Part shown: piece by piece, positions 1 to 6,412 of the stretch
Numbering within the stretch: the stretch's first letter is position 1
Layout of the letters: each line of letters opens with the position of its first letter
Assembly: GCA_027032655.1 (NCBI GenBank)
Contig: JALVMZ010000579.1
Span: 1 to 25,506 of the forward strand
DNA from: Desulfobacteraceae bacterium
GTDB taxonomy: Bacteria; Desulfobacterota; DSM-4660; Desulfatiglandales; JALVMZ01
Reading direction: 5' to 3'
DNA length: 25,506 nucleotides
The notes under the pieces: generated by a model
What the model was told of the DNA's origin: nothing
Databases searched by the model: none
The model's input: only the letters and a program-made list of their open reading frames with translations
Translations under genes and position numbers: made by a program

Positions 1-3
1 TCT

Positions 4-140
4 TACGGGGGATTTCTTACCCCCTCCCCATTCCCGCTCCTGTTTATTTATGAAATTAATACCTCTGAATCATACGCTCTCTCATAATAATATAGATTAA
101 TCATTAATTACAACGGGAGCGGGCTGGGGTTTCCCCCGTA
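4..140. repeat. Imperfect inverted repeat (hairpin element) at the left window edge
   Basis: The first nine bases, TACGGGGGA (4-12), are the exact reverse complement of 132-140. Further in, CCCCATTCCCGCTCCTG (near 25-41) pairs imperfectly with CGGGAGCGGGCTGGGG (near 113-128). An AT-rich loop separates the arms, and the left arm carries a few extra bases that would bulge. No coding frame is visible. It could be a small non-autonomous mobile hairpin, a palindromic intergenic repeat or a structured RNA. It lies directly beside the larger repeat at 166-460 but does not share its sequence. Confidence 0.5.
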
Positions 141-165
141 GATAAGTGAGAAAAAGACGAAGCCC

Positions 166-460
166 TCCCGCCATTCGCTACAACAAAGACCCGGACAGCC
201 TATCAGGTGGATGGTATCAACATTTCGCGGCTTTATCAGGCACCAAACTTTTAGAAGAATTCTTTATCATTAATATTAAGCACTTCATGCAAACGCAATA
301 ATAGAAAAGTAACCGCCGGTTATTAAGTTTGGTGCCTGATCAGCAGTGAGCGGAGCCATGGACGGCGTAGCGAACGGAAGCGAAAGGACTATACCATCCG
401 CCTGATTTCTTCTATATATTCCATTATAATTATGCTCAATCATAATGATAATAATTTCCA
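166..460 (+). repeat. Structured intergenic repeat, copy 1
   Basis: This segment recurs in inverted orientation at 24804-25075. It contains two nested stems. The outer arms are 202-217 and 391-406, 16 bp with one G-T wobble. The inner arms are 235-250 and 325-340, 16 bp and perfect. The inner loop (251-324) is almost unrelated to the loop of the other copy, while the arms and the GC-rich stretch 341-390 are well conserved. Weak similarity continues to about 496. There is no plausible ORF. The pattern fits a MITE/REP-like hairpin element or a structured RNA. Confidence 0.8.
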
Positions 461-510
461 ACAGTTAATGATATTTTTTATCAACTGATTTGGAGAAGAG
501 CCGAAATATA

Positions 511-1449
511 TTATCTGATTGCCAAGAGGTAATAACTATTGATGAGTTCATAGTGTCTCTGGTGATTTCTGATCTTCCACCAGGCATTCCCTTCGGACTT
601 TAAAGAGAAGGGTGGAGATAGGAGGCCGCCTTTACCCATAATAATGGCCTTTAGATTCTCCTCGCTGCTGCCGGAGAATCTGCCACTGTGTTTTCCTCCA
701 AGCCATTCATCCTTCTCTGCTATATCAGGGTCCCATGAAAAGGGGTCACTTATTAGTAGCTCTCCATTTACTGGGTTTAATATACGTGATAGCTCCTTTA
801 AATGCAAAATGGGATGTTTCAGTCTATCAATGAGGTTCATTGAGGAGGCACATGAAAAAGAGCCTTCTTTAAAGGGAATCCTTTCAGCATCTGCCACAAT
901 AAATTCGACCTTATCGGTCTTCCACTCAGGTTTGATTTTAAAATAATGTCTTTCCATGAGCTCACCTTCAATGGGAATTTCTGCCTCCTGCCCCCCATTT
1001 AGCATCAATTCCCTTGCCTTTTTGATAAATGTAAATGAAATGTCAATTCCAATGGAAGTTTCTGCCCTATCTGACATTTCCATGGTAAGCCTGCCCACGG
1101 CACAGCCTGTATCCAGAAAAGGGCCTTTTGTATCCTGAATAAGGGACTTCAAAATATAATAGATGTCATTCCCTTCATCGCCCCAGAGATCTGAGTAATG
1201 GGCCCAGAGATAAAAGGACAGCATTCGCCTGGTTTCATATCTGAATTTCATATCTGATTCAGTAAGAGAATTATCTTTTAATACAACTGCCACTCCGTCT
1301 TTTATTGGATATTCTTTGCCACAACTGCGGCATCTCAAAATGCCTGATACAATATCATCCCCTTCTCTGAGTGTATTCTTTAATCTCAATGGATTTTCAA
1401 TGGGGATACATGATGGGCATATAAGTTTTTCAAGAATAAATTCTTTCAT
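511..1449 (-). CDS. Trm112-like zinc-ribbon SAM-dependent methyltransferase
   Basis: A 312-residue protein. Residues 1-55 resemble a Trm112-type zinc ribbon with CxxC pairs at C11/C14 and C40/C43. Residues 105-240 resemble a class I (Rossmann) methyltransferase, with SAM motif I near 111-120 (FLDTGCAVGR) and an acidic residue at D136 ending the second strand. The natural substrate cannot be read from sequence. It is the last gene of a minus-strand set with the B12-radical SAM gene and the repeat peptide gene. It starts 79 bases after the peptide stop, just downstream of a hairpin with a T-tract. No clear Shine-Dalgarno precedes the ATG, so it is probably expressed less than the peptide. I infer that it modifies the peptide, but it could act on a small metabolite. 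The family call is firm; the role is not. Confidence 0.85.
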   Translation of the reverse strand: MKEFILEKLICPSCIPIENPLRLKNTLREGDDIVSGILRCRSCGKEYPIKDGVAVVLKDNSLTESDMKFRYETRRMLSFYLWAHYSDLWGDEGNDIYYILKSLIQDTKGPFLDTGCAVGRLTMEMSDRAETSIGIDISFTFIKKARELMLNGGQEAEIPIEGELMERHYFKIKPEWKTDKVEFIVADAERIPFKEGSFSCASSMNLIDRLKHPILHLKELSRILNPVNGELLISDPFSWDPDIAEKDEWLGGKHSGRFSGSSEENLKAIIMGKGGLLSPPFSLKSEGNAWWKIRNHQRHYELINSYYLLAIR

Positions 1450-1458
1450 GTCTGTATT

Positions 1459-1512
1459 AAAAAATTATGGATCCATCAGCCTCAAAATTAAAGAAGGGGC
1501 CGAAGGATCCAT
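1459..1512 (-). terminator. Hairpin with T-tract between peptide gene and methyltransferase
   Basis: On the minus strand, arm 1512-1498 pairs with 1481-1467 over 15 positions, with one mismatch and one G-T wobble, around a 16-base loop. The run AATTTTTT (1466-1459) follows at once. This is the layout of a rho-independent terminator. It sits after the stop of the 51-residue peptide and 10 bases before the methyltransferase start. It may act as a partial terminator that keeps peptide transcript in excess of methyltransferase transcript. Confidence 0.7.
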
Positions 1513-1528
1513 GGTCATGGTTTTGGAT

Positions 1529-1684
1529 TTATGAAGGGCCATGGCATGAGGGACTGTGGCATGATGGTGCATGACAATTTGGTGCGTGACAGCTTGGTGC
1601 ATGGCATGATGGCCCATGACATGAAGGCCCGTGGCATACGGAAGCACTGGATACCTTCTTTTCAATCTTTTTAATCCTGACCAT
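1529..1684 (-). CDS. 51-residue Cys/His-rich repeat peptide, candidate RiPP precursor
   Basis: The frame starts at ATG 1684-1682, eight bases after a strong GGAGG, overlaps the end of the radical SAM gene by 14 bases and stops with TAA at 1529. The product has a 16-residue basic N-terminal part (MVRIKKIEKKVSSASV). Seven contiguous pentapeptides of the form C-H-x-P-S follow and end exactly at the stop. The third residues in order are G,G,A,A,A,S,G; the fifth is N in unit 4 and S elsewhere. Codons vary silently among units (TGC/TGT, CAC/CAT, CCT/CCA/CCC, TCA/AGC), which supports selection on this protein frame. There is no signal peptide or membrane segment. Position between a radical SAM and a methyltransferase gene suggests a leader-plus-repeated-core substrate. 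The alternative is an unmodified metal-binding peptide. Reality of the gene is well supported; RiPP status is inferred. Confidence 0.88.
   Translation of the reverse strand: MVRIKKIEKKVSSASVCHGPSCHGPSCHAPSCHAPNCHAPSCHSPSCHGPS
1532..1636 (-). repeat. Seven in-frame 15-bp tandem units (CHxPS)
   Basis: Exactly seven 15-base units without indels encode the seven pentapeptides. Every unit keeps Cys, His and Pro codons. Most differences lie at third codon positions or in the small third residue (Gly/Ala/Ser). Reading the same repeat in the other minus-strand frames gives less regular Met/His/Val-rich text. Confidence 0.9.
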
Positions 1685-3710
1685 TTAACTCACCTCCTTT
1701 CCTTAAGATAATATATCCATCTTTTAAGACTGCTTCTGCACTCATAAATAACCTTTTTTTCAACTCTTGCGTCTCCATATCAACAAAATCCTTTTTTAAT
1801 ATACCCATTATTTCGCTCATAGTCAATTGACCATTTGAGAGCGTGAGAAAGCGGGCTGTAAAGGGGTCTATCTCAGATACTTCCAGTATATTTTCAGTGT
1901 GTCTGAAGAGCAAAAAGCTTATCTTTTCAGGATAATAATCCTTTAATGAGTCATTTATCATATCAGATATAATATCTGATATATCATGTCTGAATTCTGC
2001 TTGAATTATTCCCTTCCTTTTTCTGGGTATAATCTCTTTATCTTCTATTATTTCTCTTATGGGTGATTCGTCTTTTATGGTAGAGAACTTTGCTGATTCA
2101 AGGCACAGGGTTTCATATCTTAAGATATCCATTATAAAAGTTTTTATCTCTTTTCCTTTTATGATCTCTTTGAAAAATGGAGTGAAATATCTGTAGCAGT
2201 CCTGGGGATAAAGAGAGATTTGCAGTCTTTTTGTTTTCTTTTTGACCCATTCAATAAAATTCATAAAGAGATCTGATATGTCCATTTTAAGTGTCTTTTT
2301 AAGAAGATAAAAGCTCTTAGGATAAAACTGGACAATAAGAGGGAAGTAATTACAGATAATAGAGAGCCTTTTTAAATCCATTCCTCTGCAGGGAAGATTA
2401 TAAAAGGATGAGAAAATGCGGGAAGATTCATTTATAAGTTTTTCATCTGAAATAAGTCTTTTCCCGTTTTCAAACTCAATTCCCTGGGCAAAATATGTAT
2501 CAACTTCTCTTCTAAGGACATCTTTATATTTATTATATAAATCTGTTCCAGGCAGGATTGTTGGCATCTGAATAAGGGGACTGTTATTTCCAAGAATGCC
2601 TGCTCGAAGTGCAAGTTCAAGTGTCGTCTCTATGTCTTCTTTTTCTTCTTCTGGAAAACCAATTATAAAGCTCAGTGTGGGAACTATACCGTTATCTGTG
2701 GTATCCCTTAATCTCTCAAACAAGATTGAATGATTAATCCGCTTTCTGATAAATGAAAGGGTCTTTGGAGAACCTGAGTCTATCCCATAGCACATGGACT
2801 CACATCCTGCACTTCTCATTAATTTAAGAAGTTCTTTGTCAACAGTATCAAGCCTTGATATGCAATACCATGAAAGATGATTAAGCCCATGTTGAATCAT
2901 CTTATGGCAGAAATCTTTTACAAACTCCCTCGCCGATGTGAACTGATCATAGGCAAGGATAAAACACTCTGCTGAATGTATTTCATGCAGGGTCTTTATC
3001 TCTGATACGATCCTGGATGGTGAATATCTCCTCTGTTTTCTCTTCCAGAATATGGACTGTGAACAGTATATACAATTATGAGGGCAACCTCTCCCTGCTT
3101 CAATAATCACAATATTGCGATTGAGACCACATGCATTCCTGTAAGTTGAAAGAGGGGGAACAAGACTGTAATCAGGAATGGGCAGGATATCAAGATTATC
3201 AATTGGTGGCCTGTCTGGATTTCTAATTACTCTATCTTCCTTTCTGTATGTTACTCCCAATACCCCCTCTCCATTTCCTCCTTTTCCATATGATTCTACA
3301 AGCTCTTTAAATGTTATTTCTCCTTCTCCTCTTACCACTGAATCAATGAATGGGAATCTCTTAAGTGTTTCAATATCCAGAAATGAGGAGTTGTGCCCTC
3401 CAAATACCACCTTGACACCTGGCAATTTTCTTTTTATATTCTCACTTATCTGAATTGCTGGTGGATAGGTAGTGCATTGTGTGGAAAATCCCACAATGTC
3501 GGGCTCTTTTTCAATGATGATTTCAGAACATCTGTTATATATTCTTCCATTTAGTGGGAGTTCATTTGTGCGAATGGAAAGCACAAAATCCAGTATCTCC
3601 ACATTATGTTTTGTCCCTTTAAGACAGGTAGCGATATTTATCAGGCCAAGTGGTGGCAGATTATACATGGATGGATGGTAAAATGGTGGAAACACAAGCA
3701 CTATCTTCAT
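1671..3710 (-). CDS. B12-binding radical SAM protein with PqqD-like C-terminal segment
   Basis: A 679-residue protein. Residues 1-135 look like the cobalamin-binding Rossmann domain of B12-dependent radical SAM enzymes (opening MKIVLVFPP, PDIVGFS near 70, VVFGGHNS near 101). Residues 195-400 are the radical SAM barrel, with the [4Fe-4S] motif C209-x3-C213-x2-C216 and YGIDSGSP near 308-315. Residues 590-670 resemble a PqqD-type winged-helix domain (RiPP recognition element): a strand pair, then DPFTARFLTLSNGQLTMSEI, then helices. This is a by-eye match and weaker than the first two. The family performs C-methylation, ring contraction or other radical chemistry. The Cys-His-Pro-Ser repeat peptide gene begins inside its 3' end, so the peptide is the obvious candidate substrate. 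The ribosome site before this gene's ATG is weak. Exact reaction unknown. Confidence 0.9.
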   Translation of the reverse strand: MKIVLVFPPFYHPSMYNLPPLGLINIATCLKGTKHNVEILDFVLSIRTNELPLNGRIYNRCSEIIIEKEPDIVGFSTQCTTYPPAIQISENIKRKLPGVKVVFGGHNSSFLDIETLKRFPFIDSVVRGEGEITFKELVESYGKGGNGEGVLGVTYRKEDRVIRNPDRPPIDNLDILPIPDYSLVPPLSTYRNACGLNRNIVIIEAGRGCPHNCIYCSQSIFWKRKQRRYSPSRIVSEIKTLHEIHSAECFILAYDQFTSAREFVKDFCHKMIQHGLNHLSWYCISRLDTVDKELLKLMRSAGCESMCYGIDSGSPKTLSFIRKRINHSILFERLRDTTDNGIVPTLSFIIGFPEEEKEDIETTLELALRAGILGNNSPLIQMPTILPGTDLYNKYKDVLRREVDTYFAQGIEFENGKRLISDEKLINESSRIFSSFYNLPCRGMDLKRLSIICNYFPLIVQFYPKSFYLLKKTLKMDISDLFMNFIEWVKKKTKRLQISLYPQDCYRYFTPFFKEIIKGKEIKTFIMDILRYETLCLESAKFSTIKDESPIREIIEDKEIIPRKRKGIIQAEFRHDISDIISDMINDSLKDYYPEKISFLLFRHTENILEVSEIDPFTARFLTLSNGQLTMSEIMGILKKDFVDMETQELKKRLFMSAEAVLKDGYIILRKGGELNGQD
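1690..1700 (-). promoter_or_regulatory. Strong Shine-Dalgarno for the repeat peptide, inside the upstream gene
   Basis: AAAGGAGGTGA on the minus strand lies within the last codons of the radical SAM gene and eight bases (from GGAGG) before the ATG at 1684. It fixes the start and frame of the 51-residue peptide and implies translation coupled to, but stronger than, the upstream gene. Confidence 0.85.
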
Positions 3711-3786
3711 GACAAGGCCCGTCTATCCGGAGATAATAATAGATGGTAATGGACCAGTCAACCCACAAAGAAGAAAGGAGAAGATG

Positions 3787-3945
3787 ATGGATAAGTATGA
3801 GTGCACTGTGTGTGGTTATATCTATGACCCAGAGGCTGGTGATCCCGATAACGGAATAGAACCCGGGACCCCATTTGAAGAGCTCCCCGATGACTGGGAA
3901 TGCCCGGTTTGTGGGGCAAGCAAGTCGGAATTTCAAAAGATATAA
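3787..3945 (+). CDS. Rubredoxin
   Basis: A 52-residue rubredoxin, a one-iron electron carrier of the cytoplasm. The two iron-binding loops are CTVCGY and CPVCGA, with the usual DPEAGDPDNGI and DDWECP segments between. AAAGGAG (3774-3780) precedes two consecutive ATGs; the second (3787) has the better spacing and gives the standard length. A longer in-frame reading back to 3709 would add a non-rubredoxin extension and overlap the divergent radical SAM start, so I reject it. The FprA flavo-diiron gene follows about 100 bases later; rubredoxin is the usual electron donor of that enzyme. Both probably serve oxygen or nitric-oxide defence. Confidence 0.96.
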   Translation: MDKYECTVCGYIYDPEAGDPDNGIEPGTPFEELPDDWECPVCGASKSEFQKI

Positions 3946-3960
3946 AACACAGAGACCATA

Positions 3961-3985
3961 TCAAGGATAAGAGCCTTGTCCTTGA
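3961..3985 (+). other. Hairpin between rubredoxin and FprA genes
   Basis: TCAAGGATAAG (3961-3971) pairs with CTTGTCCTTGA (3975-3985), 11 bp with one wobble, around loop AGC. Only AAATTT follows, so it is not a standard intrinsic terminator. It may be an mRNA-stability or processing element, or a weak attenuator giving more rubredoxin than FprA. Confidence 0.5.
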
Positions 3986-4047
3986 AATTTGGGAGAATCT
4001 GTTTACTATTCTAAAAGGGCAATTATTTACAATACAGGAGGTTTTAT

Positions 4048-5235
4048 ATGGAACCAGTTAAGATAGCGGAAGACATCTATTGGGTAGGTGTGGTGGACTG
4101 GAATATAAGGGATTTTCACGGTTATTCAACATATCTGGGAACCACCTATAATGCATATCTTGTTCTGGATGATAAGATAACACTCATTGATACAGTGAAG
4201 AGTAATTTTGCAGATGAACTTCTGTCCAATATATCCAGGATTATTGATCCCAAAAGGATAGACATTGTAATAAGCAATCATACCGAGATGGATCACTCAG
4301 GAGGGCTACTAAGGGTAATGCACAGGATAGGCGAAGAAAAACCCATATACTGCTCCAAGATGGGTTATAAACACCTTCCAATGCATTTCAGAAAGGATCT
4401 TAATTATCAGGTGGTAAAGGATGGGGAGCAACTATCCATAGGAAAAAGGACATTTACCTTTCTTGAAACAAGAATGCTTCACTGGCCTGATAGTATGTTT
4501 ACATATTTGGGTGAGGAGAAGATACTCTTTTCCAGTGATGCATTTGGTCAGCACTATGGAGGAAGCGAGAGGTTTGATGATGAGGTAGGGGATGATATTA
4601 TGCCCCATGCCAAGAAATACTTTGCCAATATCCTCCTTTTATATTCACCCCTCATATTGAAACTCATCAAAAGGGTCCAGGAGATGGGCCTCAGTTTCAA
4701 TATGATATGTCCTGACCATGGGATTATCTGGAGAAAGGATCCCATGAAGATAATAAATGCATATGCCACCTGGAGTGAGCAAAGGCCCACGAGAAAGGCA
4801 CTCGTGGTGTATGACACCATGTGGCATAGCACCCAGTTGATGGCAGAGGCCATATGTGATGGGCTTGTCCAGGAGGGGGTAAAGACCTTTTGCATGGATT
4901 TAAGGGCATGGCACAGAAGTGATATAATTACAGAGCTTCTGGATGCAGGGGCACTGATTGTGGGATCCCCCACACTGAATAACGGTCTTTTCCCTACTGT
5001 GAGTGATTTTCTGACTTATATGAAAGGGCTGAAACCCAAAAACAAGATAGGGGCCGCATTTGGTTCTTATGGTTGGAGCGGTGAGGCAGTGAAATTAATA
5101 AATCAGGAGCTTGAATCAGCCAAGATAAGGCTTATACATGAGGGGATTAGGGTCCAATTTGTCCCTGATGAAGATGCACTTAAAAGATGCATAGAATTGG
5201 GTAAAAGGATTGCAAAGGAACTGCCCGAGCAATAA
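4048..5235 (+). CDS. fprA: A-type flavoprotein (rubredoxin:O2/NO oxidoreductase)
   Basis: A 395-residue flavo-diiron protein that reduces O2 to water and/or NO to N2O in the cytoplasm. Residues 1-245 form the metallo-beta-lactamase-like domain. Its di-iron ligands appear intact as H78, E80, D82, H145, D164 and H224, matching the pattern of the Desulfovibrio enzyme. Residues 255-390 form the FMN-binding flavodoxin domain (ALVVYDTMWHST; GSPTLNNG; GSYGWSGEA). There is no C-terminal rubredoxin or reductase fusion, consistent with the separate rubredoxin gene upstream. GGAGG lies 8 bases before the ATG. Whether O2 or NO is preferred cannot be told from sequence. Confidence 0.96.
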   Translation: MEPVKIAEDIYWVGVVDWNIRDFHGYSTYLGTTYNAYLVLDDKITLIDTVKSNFADELLSNISRIIDPKRIDIVISNHTEMDHSGGLLRVMHRIGEEKPIYCSKMGYKHLPMHFRKDLNYQVVKDGEQLSIGKRTFTFLETRMLHWPDSMFTYLGEEKILFSSDAFGQHYGGSERFDDEVGDDIMPHAKKYFANILLLYSPLILKLIKRVQEMGLSFNMICPDHGIIWRKDPMKIINAYATWSEQRPTRKALVVYDTMWHSTQLMAEAICDGLVQEGVKTFCMDLRAWHRSDIITELLDAGALIVGSPTLNNGLFPTVSDFLTYMKGLKPKNKIGAAFGSYGWSGEAVKLINQELESAKIRLIHEGIRVQFVPDEDALKRCIELGKRIAKELPEQ

Positions 5236-5251
5236 ACAGGATATTTATTAC

Positions 5252-6412
5252 ATGAGATACAGGATTTTTGTAATAATTATATTACTGGTATTTTTGTCTG
5301 GAACTTCGTGTAAGGAGAAGATTGAACCAGGGACTACAGAGTCATCTCCTCCCGTCCTGAGCGGAGTAACTGTCTCACGGGCGACCCCCACTGCGATACC
5401 CCTCATATATACCGCAGTTGGCACAGTAAAAGCAGGGATTAGCAGTAAGCTTGGTAGCAAAGTTATGGGGGTTGTGAAAGAGCTATATGTAAGAGAGGGA
5501 GACAGGGTAAAAAGGGGGCAAAAACTGATATTGATTGACCAGAGTCAGGCCCTCTCTAAGCTGAAGAGTGCAGAAGCCGCCCTTTCAGAGGCAAAAAAGG
5601 CCCTGTCAGCAGCCATCTCATCAAAAAAATCTGCTGAAGCACAGGAGAAGGTAATATCTGCCACATACAGGAGATACCTTGAACTAAGGAAAAGAGGAGC
5701 TATCAGTAAGCAGGAATTTGAGGAGATTGAGGCAAAATATAATCAGGCAAAGGCCCAGCTGAAAAGGGCCCTTTCCATGATTGAGGCATCAAAGGCACGG
5801 GTAAAACTTGCTGAAGCAGAGCTCTCCTCTGCCAGGATAATGTTGAGTGACACAGTGATAAGGGCGCCTCATGATGGAATTATTACTGCCAAGTTGGTGG
5901 ATAAAGGAGATCTTGCCAGACCAGGAATGCATCTCCTCACCCTTGAAACCACAAAGGGGTTCTGTGTGGATATAATTGTGCCTGAATCACATATTGAACA
6001 TATATACAGGGGGAAGAAGGTGAAGGTGGAGGTGCCTGCACTGAGGAGGGAATTTGATGGAAATGTATGCACCATCGTCCCAAGCGCAGATCCAAAGAGC
6101 AGGTCATTTATTGTAAAGATCACACTCCCAGTAAAGGAGATTGTTCGATCAGGCATGTTTGCAAGGGTAAAGATACCCATCGGAAGAAAAGACTCCATTA
6201 TTATTCCAGGAAGCTCCATTATAAAAAGGGGCCAACTCACAGGAATATATTATGTTGACAGCAGGAATACAGTGCGCTTTCGACTCATTAGAATAGGCAA
6301 AAAGCAAAATGGTGGATATGAAGTAATTTCAGGACTTAAGATGGGTGATAGATTTATTCTTAATCCCCCTCCGGGCATCAAAGATGGAATGCTCATCAGG
6401 AAATCAGGATGA
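5252..6412 (+). CDS. RND efflux periplasmic adaptor (HlyD/MFP family) lipoprotein
   Basis: A 386-residue membrane fusion protein linking an inner-membrane RND pump to an outer-membrane channel. The N-terminus is a hydrophobic signal ending LSGTSC, so C20 may be lipidated, though the lipobox is not canonical. A biotinyl-lipoyl-like half-motif follows (VVKELYVREGDRVKRGQKL), then a long Ala/Lys/Glu-rich coiled-coil hairpin at about residues 95-190. The second half-motif (APHDGIITAKLVDKGDLARPG) and beta-barrel and membrane-proximal domains complete it. I chose ATG 5252 rather than in-frame starts inside fprA because the signal sequence begins there. The stop overlaps the pump start by four bases. 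No outer-membrane factor gene is present in the window. Substrate unknown. Confidence 0.93.
   Translation: MRYRIFVIIILLVFLSGTSCKEKIEPGTTESSPPVLSGVTVSRATPTAIPLIYTAVGTVKAGISSKLGSKVMGVVKELYVREGDRVKRGQKLILIDQSQALSKLKSAEAALSEAKKALSAAISSKKSAEAQEKVISATYRRYLELRKRGAISKQEFEEIEAKYNQAKAQLKRALSMIEASKARVKLAEAELSSARIMLSDTVIRAPHDGIITAKLVDKGDLARPGMHLLTLETTKGFCVDIIVPESHIEHIYRGKKVKVEVPALRREFDGNVCTIVPSADPKSRSFIVKITLPVKEIVRSGMFARVKIPIGRKDSIIIPGSSIIKRGQLTGIYYVDSRNTVRFRLIRIGKKQNGGYEVISGLKMGDRFILNPPPGIKDGMLIRKSG

Noticed and set aside
166..460. CRISPR array or tRNA-like gene in the left repeat
   Set aside because: There are only two stems per copy and no regularly spaced direct repeats; no acceptor-stem or anticodon arrangement could be formed.
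1465..1665. 66-residue His/Met-rich minus-strand ORF with TTG start
   Set aside because: It is an out-of-frame reading of the tandem repeat. It lacks a good ribosome site, while the CHxPS frame on the same DNA has a strong one and silent codon variation.
3709..3786. N-terminal extension of rubredoxin
   Set aside because: The extension has no rubredoxin character and overlaps the divergent gene start; a ribosome site sits just before the inner ATG and the shorter form has the standard length.
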